Under the pieces are notes generated by a model. That model saw only the letters and a program-made list of their open reading frames with translations, did no database searches and was not told the origin of the DNA. DNA of 64,000 nt. Origin: JALYUA01 sp039933215. Its GTDB lineage: Bacteria; Acidobacteriota; Thermoanaerobaculia; UBA5066; Gp7-AA6. The stretch covers positions 1-64,000 of the forward strand of contig JBDTOO010000004.1 in the NCBI GenBank assembly GCA_039933215.1, given 5' to 3'. Of this stretch, positions 16,929 through 25,048 are shown piece by piece. A program made the position numbers and the translations under genes. How positions within the stretch are numbered: position 1 is the first letter of the stretch; each line of letters opens with the position of its first letter.

Positions 16929-17623
16929 CAGCCCTTCCTGACCGTGCGCCGCTCGATGCGCTTCTCGCGCGGCGCCACGACCACCCGGTTCACGAAGACG
17001 CCGGGCGTGTGGACGCTCTCGGGGTCGAGCTCTCCGACCTCGACGAGCTCCTCGACCTCCACGATGGAGACCTTTCCGGCCGTCGCGGCCATGGGATTGA
17101 AGTTCCGCGCCGCCTTGCGGTAGACGAGGTTGCCGAGGCGGTCCCCCTTCCACGCGGCGACGAGCGAGAAGTCGCCGACGATCCCCCGTTCGAGGAGGTA
17201 CTCGCGTCCGTCGATCTCGCGCGTCTCCTTCCCCTCGGCGACCAGCGTTCCGACGCCCGTCGGCGTGAAAAACGCGGGAATTCCCGCGCCGCCGGCCCGC
17301 ATGCGTTCCGCCAGCGTGCCCTGGGGGACGAGCTCGACCTCGAGCTCTTTCGTCAGGAACTGCCGCTCGAACTCGGCGTTTTCGCCGACGTACGACGAGA
17401 CCATCTTGCGGATCTGCCGCGTCGCGAGGAGGCGCCCGAGTCCCCAGTCATCCACGCCGCAGTTGTTCGAAACGACGGTCAGGGCCCGCACGCCGCGACG
17501 CACCAGGGCCTCGATGAGATTCTCGGGGATCCCGCAGAGGCCGAACCCGCCGACGACGAGCGTCGCGCCTTCGAACACGTCCGCCACGGCGGCGTCGGCG
17601 CTGGCGACGACCTTGTCGATCAT
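16928..17623 (-). CDS. scoA: 3-oxoacid CoA-transferase subunit A
   Basis: Partner subunit of the CoA-transferase. The 231 residues show the family blocks VGGFGLCGIPENLIEALV (the glycine-rich CoA loop), VVSNNCGVDDWGLG, ELVPQGTLAERMRAGGAGIP, FFTPTGVGT and AARNFNPMAATAGKV. It ends in TGATG with subunit B, giving coupled 1:1 translation. The methyltransferase gene ends 30 bp upstream. Confidence 0.94.
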   Translation of the reverse strand: MIDKVVASADAAVADVFEGATLVVGGFGLCGIPENLIEALVRRGVRALTVVSNNCGVDDWGLGRLLATRQIRKMVSSYVGENAEFERQFLTKELEVELVPQGTLAERMRAGGAGIPAFFTPTGVGTLVAEGKETREIDGREYLLERGIVGDFSLVAAWKGDRLGNLVYRKAARNFNPMAATAGKVSIVEVEELVEVGELDPESVHTPGVFVNRVVVAPREKRIERRTVRKG

Positions 17624-17653
17624 CCTCGGATCATAAGGCGGGAGCGAGGATCT

Positions 17654-18820
17654 TCAGGCGGGCGAAGCCACGGCGAGAAACTCGACGGCGTCGAGATCGG
17701 AGGACGCGCCCGGGAACCGGGCGAGCGCCGCCAGCCGCGCCGCTCCTTGCGGCGACGGCGGCGAAAGGACCGCGTCGATCGCTCGGACGCGGTAGCCGCA
17801 CGCCTCGAAGAGGTCCCGCAGCGTCTGCCGCGTGAAGAATCGGACATGGGTGCCGGAGAGAATGGAGTAGGGCACGTACTCGAAGCGGCCCTCGATGAGG
17901 TCGGCGATCACCGACCAGTGCCCGACGTTCGGCACCGAAGCGACCACGACGCCCGACGCCGAGAGCCAGGGACGGACCCGCGCGAGCGCCGCCGCCGGGT
18001 CCTCCAGATGCTCGAGGACGTCGCCGAACAGCACCGCGTCGAAGCGGCCCGGAAACTCGTCGCGGATCGCCTCGAGGGGCTCGCGCAGCACGCGGTCGTA
18101 GACCCCCGCCGCCTGCTCCGCGTCGCCCGGGTCCGGCTCTATGCCGAAAATCTCCGCGACCCCGGCCTGGCGCAGCGCCGGCCCCGTCGCGCCGCGCGAG
18201 CACCCGACGTCGAGCACGGAGCGCGCTCCCGCGGGTACGCGGGCGGCGAGATCCTCCCGCGCCTGGCCGTCCATCTCGCCGTAGCGGTGGAGGTAAGCCC
18301 CGGGATCGACCGCCACGGACCGTCCCGCCCGGGACGCTTCCGCGACGACCTCGTCGAGAAACGTCCCGGGAGGCATCGACGCGACCGCCGCGCGCCGCGC
18401 CGCGAACACCGGCGACCGAGCGGCGACGCCGGCCCGCAGCGCCCCGCCGCGCGCGGCCACGGCCGCGGCGGCTTCTTCGAGGAGCGCTGGAGTCTGGTAC
18501 GCGAAGGGCGGATCGCCGCGCGTCTCGACGCTCCCCGGCTCGTTCGAGACGGGAACGACCACGTCGGCGCCCCCCGCTTCGACCGCCGCGAGGAGGCGCC
18601 TGGCGGCCAGGGGAGCGAGATAGGCCTCCGGGTCCGCGTGAACGAGGACGATCGGACTCTCGCCCTCGAGGTCTCCGACCGTCGGCCGCACGCGCGGGCG
18701 TTCGACGAATCGCCGCGCCGGGAGGCGCCGCGCCCACCTCCGCGCAAGCCGCCACGCCCACGCCGACTCGGCCTCGAAACGCGGGATCCCTCCGATCAGG
18801 AGGTCGAAGGGGGTCGGCAC
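17654..18820 (-). CDS. Class I SAM-dependent methyltransferase with unassigned N-terminal domain
   Basis: The C-terminal ~200 residues are a Methyltransf_23-type domain: SAM-binding SVLDVGCSRGATGPAL, acidic IFGIEPDP, FDAVLFGDVLEHLEDP and VVASVPNVGHWS. The N-terminal ~170 residues are Ala/Arg-rich, with IVLVHADPEAYLAPLAARRL and GADVVVPVSNEPGS. They look like part of a Rossmann-type fold, perhaps a degenerate glycosyltransferase; I cannot assign them. GTG at 18820 (388 residues) avoids overlap with the thiolase gene; the frame stays open to 18949, inside thiolase. The substrate is unknown. Such enzymes often sit in polysaccharide clusters, which suits the Rml and LptD genes downstream. Confidence 0.78.
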   Translation of the reverse strand: MPTPFDLLIGGIPRFEAESAWAWRLARRWARRLPARRFVERPRVRPTVGDLEGESPIVLVHADPEAYLAPLAARRLLAAVEAGGADVVVPVSNEPGSVETRGDPPFAYQTPALLEEAAAAVAARGGALRAGVAARSPVFAARRAAVASMPPGTFLDEVVAEASRAGRSVAVDPGAYLHRYGEMDGQAREDLAARVPAGARSVLDVGCSRGATGPALRQAGVAEIFGIEPDPGDAEQAAGVYDRVLREPLEAIRDEFPGRFDAVLFGDVLEHLEDPAAALARVRPWLSASGVVVASVPNVGHWSVIADLIEGRFEYVPYSILSGTHVRFFTRQTLRDLFEACGYRVRAIDAVLSPPSPQGAARLAALARFPGASSDLDAVEFLAVASPA

Positions 18821-18857
18821 GAAAGGCGTCGCCGCGGCGGCCCCGGAGGGCGCGGGA

Positions 18858-20039
18858 CTACGCGACCTCGACCAGCATCGCGGTCGCTTCTCCGCCTCCG
18901 ATGCAGATCGCCGCGATACCGCGCTTCTTTCCGTCGCGGCGCAGCGCATGGACGAGCGTGGTCAGGAGACGGGCGCCGGAAGCGCCAATCGGGTGGCCGA
19001 GCGCCACGGCTCCGCCGCGGACGTTCACGCGCGCCGGATCGAGGTCGAGCTCGCGGATCGACGCCATCGCGACGGCCGCGAAGGCCTCGTTGATCTCGAA
19101 GAGGTCGATGTCGCCGGTCTTCAGCCCCGTCTTCGAGAGGAGCTTCTGAACGGCGCCGATCGGAGCCGTCGTGAACCACTCCGGCGCCTGAGCGACCCCC
19201 GCCCACCCGAGGATCCGCGCGATCGGCTTCGCGCCGAGCTCGCGCGCTTTCTCCTCCGACGCGAGGACGAGCGCGGCGGCACCGTCGTTGATCTTGGAGG
19301 AATTGGCCGCCGTGACGGTCCCGCCCTCCTTCTGGAACGCCGGCTTCAATCCCGCCATCTTGTCGAGCGGCGCCGCGAAGGGCTCCTCGTCCGTGTCCAC
19401 GATGGCCGGCGCGCCCTTCTTCTGGGGGACCTCCACGGGAACGATCTCGTCGGCGAACAGCCCGTTCTTCGAGGCTTCCTGCGCGCGCCGGTAGGACTCG
19501 AGCGAGAACGCGTCCTGCTCCTCGCGGGTGAAGTGGTATTTCGCCACGCACATCTCCGCGCAGTTGCCCATGTGGACGTCCTTGTACGGATCCCAGAGGC
19601 CGTCCTTGATCATCGAGTCGACGAGCACGCCGTTGCCCATCCGGTACCCGGTCCGCGCGCGCTCCAGGAGATAGGGGGCGTTCGACATCGACTCCATGCC
19701 GCCCGCGATCGCGATGTCGTACTCGCCGGCGATGATCGCGTTGCCGACGTCCATGGCGGCCCGCATGCCCGAGCCGCACACCTTGTGCACGGTGACGCAC
19801 GGAACCGTATCGGGGATTCCGGCGCCGAGAGAGGCCTGCCGTGCCGGCGCCTGGCCCTGGCCGGCCTGCAGGACGTTGCCGAGGACGACCGATTCGATCG
19901 ACCCGGGCTCGACGTGCGCCTGCTGGAGAACGCCGCGGATCGCCGCGGCGCCGAGCGCGTGCGCGGGCAGCGACGAGAGCTTGCCGAGGAAAGAGCCGAC
20001 GGGCGTACGCGCCGCGCCGAGGATCCAGACGTTCTTCAT
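18858..20039 (-). CDS. Acetyl-CoA C-acetyltransferase (thiolase)
   Basis: Condenses two acetyl-CoA to acetoacetyl-CoA, or cleaves the latter. The 393-residue product starts MKNVWILGAARTPVGSF. The acylated Cys is in VHKVCGSGMRAAMD, the catalytic His in GGAVALGHPIGASGAR, and the second Cys in AICIGGGEATAM. Loop sequence GGMESMSNAPYLL and NEAFAAVAM are also conserved, so all catalytic residues are present. It is the first gene of the long minus-strand run and, with the CoA-transferase, makes a short acetoacetate pathway (thiolysis or synthesis plus CoA transfer). Confidence 0.94.
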   Translation of the reverse strand: MKNVWILGAARTPVGSFLGKLSSLPAHALGAAAIRGVLQQAHVEPGSIESVVLGNVLQAGQGQAPARQASLGAGIPDTVPCVTVHKVCGSGMRAAMDVGNAIIAGEYDIAIAGGMESMSNAPYLLERARTGYRMGNGVLVDSMIKDGLWDPYKDVHMGNCAEMCVAKYHFTREEQDAFSLESYRRAQEASKNGLFADEIVPVEVPQKKGAPAIVDTDEEPFAAPLDKMAGLKPAFQKEGGTVTAANSSKINDGAAALVLASEEKARELGAKPIARILGWAGVAQAPEWFTTAPIGAVQKLLSKTGLKTGDIDLFEINEAFAAVAMASIRELDLDPARVNVRGGAVALGHPIGASGARLLTTLVHALRRDGKKRGIAAICIGGGEATAMLVEVA

Positions 20040-20264
20040 GGCCGCGATGATAACCGCGCCGGAGCGGCCGCGATTCCCCGCGTACGCCCGCCCCGGCGGG
20101 CCGCGGAATACCCTTCGGATCGAACGGGTTGGCGTCCGCCGGATCTTCGGATCACGCACGCGCGCCGGCCCCTCTCGTCTTCCCCCCGGCCGTTGCGAGG
20201 GCAGCCCCGAGAAAAGCACGGACGATCCGTGATCGGGGCCCGGCCCTGTAAACTCGCGAGCGAC
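20040..20264. other. Divergent intergenic region between thiolase and ruvX
   Basis: These 225 bp must carry the promoters for the eleven-gene minus-strand run and for ruvX-mltG. I see GC-rich inverted segments (CGCCCGCCCCGGCGGGCCGCGG around 20088-20106) but no convincing -35/-10 or sigma-54 site. No gene is evident in it. Confidence 0.4.
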
Positions 20265-20672
20265 ATGCCCCGCATCCTGGCCGTGGACTTCGGCGAGCGC
20301 CGCATCGGGCTCGCGACGTCCGACGCAAACGGGATCCTCGCGACCCCGCGCAAGACGATCGGTCGCAAGGGCGACGAGGCGGCGATCGCCGAGATCCTCG
20401 CCTTCTCGGCCGCCGAGGAGATTGCGACGATCCTCCTCGGGATCCCCCGCTCCCCCGACGGCGTGGAGAGTCCCTTCGGAGCCCGGATTCGCTCGTTTGC
20501 CGCGAAGCTCGCCCGCGCCGCGCATGTCCCCGTCGTCTTCCACGAAGAGACTCTCACGTCCGACGAGGCCGCTCGGCGCGTGCCGCCCGGCGCTCCGCGC
20601 GAGGCCATCGACCGCACGGCGGCGGCGGTCCTCCTCGAGGACTACCTTCTGCACGAGCAGCGACGGTCATGA
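20265..20672 (+). CDS. ruvX: Putative pre-16S rRNA nuclease / Holliday junction resolvase (YqgF/RuvX)
   Basis: RNase H-fold protein thought to process the 5' end of 16S rRNA, also annotated as a resolvase. The 135-residue product has the family signature ILAVDFGERRIGLATSD with the first catalytic Asp, the block ATILLGIPRSPDGVESP, and the C-terminal VVFHEETLTSDEAARR and DRTAAAVLLEDYL with the last catalytic Asp. Its stop overlaps the mltG start (ATGA). RuvX next to MltG is a common bacterial arrangement. Confidence 0.9.
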   Translation: MPRILAVDFGERRIGLATSDANGILATPRKTIGRKGDEAAIAEILAFSAAEEIATILLGIPRSPDGVESPFGARIRSFAAKLARAAHVPVVFHEETLTSDEAARRVPPGAPREAIDRTAAAVLLEDYLLHEQRRS

Positions 20673-21775
20673 CCGCGAAACGCCGGTTCCTTCGCGTCGT
20701 CCTCGTCCTGGCGCTCGTGAGCGTGGCCGGAGCGGGATTCCTCTTCTACCGGCTCGAGCATCCGCGCCGGCCGGGAAGCGCGCAGCAACAGGCGAAGATC
20801 GCCTTCCCGACTGGAACCCCGACGGCGCGCATCTTTCAGACGCTGGAGAAGGAGGGCGTGGTCGCGGACGCGCGACTGGCGGAGATCTACTATCGCGTCT
20901 ACCGCGCCAGCACGCCGCTCCAGGCGGGCGAGTATCTCTTCGACCGGCCGATGCCGATCGACGAGATCATCAACCGGATGGCGAAGGGCGACGTCGTGAA
21001 ATACAGCGTCGTCGTGCCCGAGGGGCTCACCGCCGACGAGACGTTCGAGCTCTTCTGGAGCAAGGGGCTCGGCGGTCCGGAGGCCTTCAAGAAGGCCCTC
21101 GTCGATACGGAGCTCCTGCCGGGCCTGACGAACGGCGTGAGCGACCTCGAGGGATTCCTGTTTCCCAACACCTACGTCGTGACGCGGTCGACGTCCGCAC
21201 GGCAGATCGTGGACCGCATGGTGGGAGAGTTTCGGAAAAATTTCACGCCGGAGATGCGGGAGAAAGCGCACGCGCTCGGGTTCACTCCCCGGCAGGCCGT
21301 GATCCTGGCCTCGATCATCGAGAAGGAGACGGCGCTCAAGCAGGAGGGGCCGCTCATCGCCGCGGTCTACAGCAACCGCCTCAGAAAAGGGATGCGTCTC
21401 CAGGCTGATCCCACCGTGATGTATGCGCTGAAGCGCGACGGCAAGTGGCAGGGGATGCTCCATCGCTCCGACTACGGATACGACTCCCCGTACAACACCT
21501 ACATGAACGAAGGCCTCCCTCCCGGCCCGATCTGCAACCCCGGCCTCGCCGCCCTGAAGGCGGCGCTGTCTCCGGCGCGGACGGACTTTCTCTACTTCGT
21601 CGCCGATACGACCGGCGGCCACACCTTCACGAGGACGTACGAGGAGCACCTCCAGGCGATCGCCACCTCGCGCCGCCTCCGGGCCGCCGCGGGGGAGTCG
21701 CTCCGGGAAGAGCCGGACGCCGCGCCGCCCGCGCCCGCGACGCCCGCCGCCTCCTCCCCCGCGCCCCTGCCTTGA
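20669..21775 (+). CDS. mltG: Endolytic murein transglycosylase MltG
   Basis: Inner-membrane lytic transglycosylase that cuts nascent glycan strands and helps set their length. The 368-residue product has an N-terminal membrane helix (LRVVLVLALVSVAGAGFLFY), a LysM-like region (PEGLTADETFELFW), the catalytic Glu in ASIIEKETALKQEG (about residue 218), then VYSNRLRKGMRLQADPTVMY and the C-terminal block PGLAALKAALSP and YFVADTTGGHTFTRTYEEH. The tail is Ala/Pro-rich and low in complexity. It overlaps ruvX by 4 bp. Confidence 0.94.
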   Translation: MTAKRRFLRVVLVLALVSVAGAGFLFYRLEHPRRPGSAQQQAKIAFPTGTPTARIFQTLEKEGVVADARLAEIYYRVYRASTPLQAGEYLFDRPMPIDEIINRMAKGDVVKYSVVVPEGLTADETFELFWSKGLGGPEAFKKALVDTELLPGLTNGVSDLEGFLFPNTYVVTRSTSARQIVDRMVGEFRKNFTPEMREKAHALGFTPRQAVILASIIEKETALKQEGPLIAAVYSNRLRKGMRLQADPTVMYALKRDGKWQGMLHRSDYGYDSPYNTYMNEGLPPGPICNPGLAALKAALSPARTDFLYFVADTTGGHTFTRTYEEHLQAIATSRRLRAAAGESLREEPDAAPPAPATPAASSPAPLP

Positions 21776-21852
21776 CCCCCGGCCGCACCGGCCCCACAAT
21801 CGATCATCCACACAGCGACGTCCATCTCCCCCGCGGTCGGCCCCTCGCGGCC

Positions 21853-23706
21853 ATGACCGACTCTCTGCCGCGGCCCTTCGGCTCGCACCTCCTCACGGCC
21901 GAGCTCGGGGAGGATGCCCTCGGCCGTACGTACCGGGCCATCCGGACGACCGGGGAGCGGGAGTTCGTCCGGTTGAGGATCTTCGAGGGCCCCGACATCT
22001 CCGAGGACGCCGTCCTCGACGCGATCGAGGAGAACGGGGAAGTCCACAACTTCCTGAAGAACCCCGCCATCGCGCGGGGCGTCACGCTCGATTCCGTCGA
22101 CGGGACACCGTTTCTCGCGTGGAACGAGGAGAGCGGCCGCACGCTCGACGCCCTGATCGCGCGCGCCCGGCTGCAGCAGCAGACGGTGCCTTACGAGCAC
22201 GCCCTCCTGATCACCGAGAAGGTCGCGACCGCGCTCGACCATGCGTACAACACGACGATCGACGGGGACCGCACGCTGCACGGACTGGTGTGGCCGGGGT
22301 TCGTTTCGATCTCGGACGACGGCGAGACGCGGCTGACGGGATTCGGCCTCGCCGCGGGCTTTCTTCCGTCGCTCGGCCGGCCGCGCTTCGCGCGGGAGAT
22401 CTCGCCGTATCTCGCTCCCGAGGAACGCGAAGAGAACCGCATCGGGAAGAACTCCGACGTCTACTCACTCGGTGCGATCCTCTTCGAGCTCCTGATCGGC
22501 CGCCTTCCGGACGCGGCCGAGCCGATGAGGGACCTTCGGATCGCCCAGCGGGACGGAGCCCCTATCGCTCCCGACGTCGCCGCCGTCCTCCGTCTCTGCC
22601 TCGCGCCGCCCGCGGGCCGCTACCAGTCGAGCGGCGAGGTCCGGCGCGAGCTCGGCAAGCTCCTCTTCTCGGGGCCGTACGCGCCGTCGACGTTCAACCT
22701 GGCGTTCTTCTTGAACGGCCTCTTCTCCGCCGAGATCGAAGCGGAAACGAACGCGCGCCTGCGCGAGGCCGGCCTCGAGATGTCCGGCGGGGCCGCTCCC
22801 CGACCGGGCGCCGCACCGCCGCCGGCGCCCCGCTTCCCCGCGCCGCCTCCGCGCCCGCCGGCTCCGCGCGCGCTGGTCCCGCCTCCCGGGCCGTCGCACC
22901 GGCCCGCTCCCCCGGGAGCCCCGCCCGCGGTCCCGGAACCGCCGGAGCGGAGCCGCAATCCCTTCGTCTTCGGAGGCATCCTCCTCATCCTCGCCGCCGC
23001 GGCCGGCACCGCGTGGGTCTACCTCCGGCGGACGCCCCCGGCCCCGGCGCCCTTGCTCGCGACGCCGCTGCCGGTCGTCCCGACTGAGACGCCCTCGCCC
23101 GCCGTCGTCATCGGCCCAACGACGAAGATGTCGGACGCCGAGTTCAAGGACGAAGTGGCGCGGCGGGTCGCGGTGGAGATGAAGAAGATGGAGCTCGCAA
23201 TGCGGCGCGCTTCGCCCTCTCCGACGCCGGTCGAGATCCCCCGGGGACGCGGGAACGGCGCCGGGCTCGCCGGCCGGGCGGAGACGCCAGCGACGCCGCT
23301 TCTGGCTCCGGCCGCGGTGACGGCCACCAGCCTCGCGGAGCCGGCGCCGAAGGGCGTCGAGGAGCCCCCGCGGGAGGAGCCCCCGCCGCCTCCGACCGCG
23401 GCGCCCGCGCCGCCGGAGTCCGTTCCCGCGTCGAATGAGATCGACGTGGCGCCGAAGATCGCAACGGTCGTCAAGCCGTCCTATCCGCCGGTCGCGCTGC
23501 GCGCGCACATCGGCGGGGTCGTGCTCCTTCGCGTCCTCGTCTCGGAGGCCGGGGTCCCCGTCGAGATCCAGGTCATCAAGGGAGCCCCGGGAGGGCTGAC
23601 CGAGAGCGCGGTCGCGGCCGTCAAGGGCTGGCGCTTCGTTCCGGCCAGCCGGGCCGGCGCGCCGGTGCCGGCGTGGACGATGGTGCCGATCCCTTTCGAG
23701 CCCTAG
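21853..23706 (+). CDS. Pseudokinase - membrane helix - TonB C-terminal domain fusion
   Basis: A 617-residue protein unlike either parent family alone. Residues ~8-280 follow a bacterial Ser/Thr kinase fold (LGRTYRAI, SISDDGETRLTGFGLA, ISPYLAPEE, SDVYSLGAILFELLIGRLP). The catalytic residues are gone: the VAIK Lys is Arg42 (FVRLR), HRD is HGL (143-145), and DFG is GFG (163-165). A Pro-rich linker precedes a single membrane helix (about 371-393, FVFGGILLILAAAAGTAWVY). A further Pro/Ala-rich segment leads to a TonB_C domain (about 528-617, PSYPPVALRAHIGGVVLLRV ... GWRFVPA). So a cytoplasmic sensing-type domain is joined to a periplasmic TonB-like domain. It lies 77 bp after mltG. Confidence 0.85.
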   Translation: MTDSLPRPFGSHLLTAELGEDALGRTYRAIRTTGEREFVRLRIFEGPDISEDAVLDAIEENGEVHNFLKNPAIARGVTLDSVDGTPFLAWNEESGRTLDALIARARLQQQTVPYEHALLITEKVATALDHAYNTTIDGDRTLHGLVWPGFVSISDDGETRLTGFGLAAGFLPSLGRPRFAREISPYLAPEEREENRIGKNSDVYSLGAILFELLIGRLPDAAEPMRDLRIAQRDGAPIAPDVAAVLRLCLAPPAGRYQSSGEVRRELGKLLFSGPYAPSTFNLAFFLNGLFSAEIEAETNARLREAGLEMSGGAAPRPGAAPPPAPRFPAPPPRPPAPRALVPPPGPSHRPAPPGAPPAVPEPPERSRNPFVFGGILLILAAAAGTAWVYLRRTPPAPAPLLATPLPVVPTETPSPAVVIGPTTKMSDAEFKDEVARRVAVEMKKMELAMRRASPSPTPVEIPRGRGNGAGLAGRAETPATPLLAPAAVTATSLAEPAPKGVEEPPREEPPPPPTAAPAPPESVPASNEIDVAPKIATVVKPSYPPVALRAHIGGVVLLRVLVSEAGVPVEIQVIKGAPGGLTESAVAAVKGWRFVPASRAGAPVPAWTMVPIPFEP

Positions 23707-23731
23707 ATGGTCCGGCCGAGGTCTTAGAAAC

Positions 23732-24880
23732 CTACCTCGCCGCGTAGCTGATCGTCTTGGTCTTCGGGAAGAGCGTCCGCAGGAAGTCTTCCATGACCTT
23801 GTCGTCGATCCAGGTGATCTCGGTTCCGTCGATGAAGTACGTGGGCGTCGAGTAGACACCGAGCCGGTACCCCTCCTCGATCTCGCGCCGCACCCGGGAG
23901 AAGCTTCCCTCCTGAAGGTAGCAGGCGAGGAAATCCGCGGCGCTGACGCCCTCGGCTTCCCCGGTGGTCACGGCGATCTCGTCGATGCCCGATACCGTCA
24001 TGCTTTCCTGCCGCGCGTAGACGGCCGATTTGAACCGGAACATCGCGGGCGCCCCGGCCGCCTGGAAGATGCAGTCGGCCGCGGAGGCCGCCTTCATCGC
24101 CCAGACGTGTCCGAGCCAGAGAGGGAAGAACTTGTAGTGGCGGCGCACGTTGACGATGCCGGCGTTCGCCTCGAGCAGCCGGTCCATCTGCAGCCCGCGC
24201 ATCTTGCAGTATCCGCATTCCATATCGGCGAACTCCACGACGTTGATCGTCGCGTCGGGCTTGCCGGTCGTCCGGTTGGCGGACAGGTCGATGCGGCGGC
24301 GGCGTTCCTCCCGCGGGTCGGAGCGGAAGTCCCAGAAAGGACCCTGGAGGTACGCCTTGCCGTCGGCGGACACGTAGCCCGGCATGTGCACGACGCCGTA
24401 CCCCGTCTCGACGGCGACGCCCACGGCCTTGTAGGGCGGCGCGTCGCGCTCGGGGACCAGCCCCACGCGCACGCTCGTCTTGAAGAGCGTTGCGAACTTT
24501 TCCTGCACCCAGCCGAGGTCGGACGCGGATCGGATCGGACGCCCCGACGCGTTCGTCACCGAGTCGCCCGGGAAGAACCAGTGGCCGTCGTCGGAGACGT
24601 AGTAGAGCTTGTCGACGTTCAGCTTCTCGTAGCGGCCCTTCCGGCGGATCTTCCAGCCCTGCATCCCCGGCAGCCGCTCGGTCCCCTTTTCGGCGGTCAC
24701 CCGGGAGTCGGGATCCCAGGGGAGGAACTTCCCCGCGTAGGCGGAGACGTCGGCGGCCGTCACGGGAGACGACGCCGCGGCGGGGGCCTGGGCTGCGGAT
24801 GCCTTCCGGGCGGGAGGCGACGCCGCGAGACCCGTCAGGGCGGTTGCGGCCAGGAGCACGACGGCGGTCTTTCTGGGCAT
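23732..24880 (-). CDS. Secreted DsbA/thioredoxin-fold thiol protein
   Basis: Probable periplasmic disulfide oxidoreductase. It has a signal peptide (KTAVVLLAATALTGLAASPP), about 175 residues of N-terminal domain without a known motif, then a DSBA-like domain with the redox pair CGYC in FADMECGYCKMRGLQMDRLL (about residues 222-225). Near the C-terminus the cis-Pro loop is GVYSTPTYFIDG. At 382 residues it is longer than DsbA because of the N-terminal part. Start at 24880 with AGGA about 8 nt upstream. It is convergent with the pseudokinase gene (25-bp gap) and divergent from the GWxTD gene. Confidence 0.83.
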   Translation of the reverse strand: MPRKTAVVLLAATALTGLAASPPARKASAAQAPAAASSPVTAADVSAYAGKFLPWDPDSRVTAEKGTERLPGMQGWKIRRKGRYEKLNVDKLYYVSDDGHWFFPGDSVTNASGRPIRSASDLGWVQEKFATLFKTSVRVGLVPERDAPPYKAVGVAVETGYGVVHMPGYVSADGKAYLQGPFWDFRSDPREERRRRIDLSANRTTGKPDATINVVEFADMECGYCKMRGLQMDRLLEANAGIVNVRRHYKFFPLWLGHVWAMKAASAADCIFQAAGAPAMFRFKSAVYARQESMTVSGIDEIAVTTGEAEGVSAADFLACYLQEGSFSRVRREIEEGYRLGVYSTPTYFIDGTEITWIDDKVMEDFLRTLFPKTKTISYAAR

Positions 24881-25048
24881 GGTGTTCCTCGTGATCGGAG
24901 AGGGTCGCGACGGGAGCCGGGCGGCGGCCGCCGGAGGCGGAACAGAGGGACTCGGCACGGCGCGCAAGGTAACACGGCGGAGGCGCTGGAGGGGTGTCCG
25001 AGGGCCGCGCGGGCCTGCTAGAATCGCGAAGCCTTCGAAGGAGACGCT

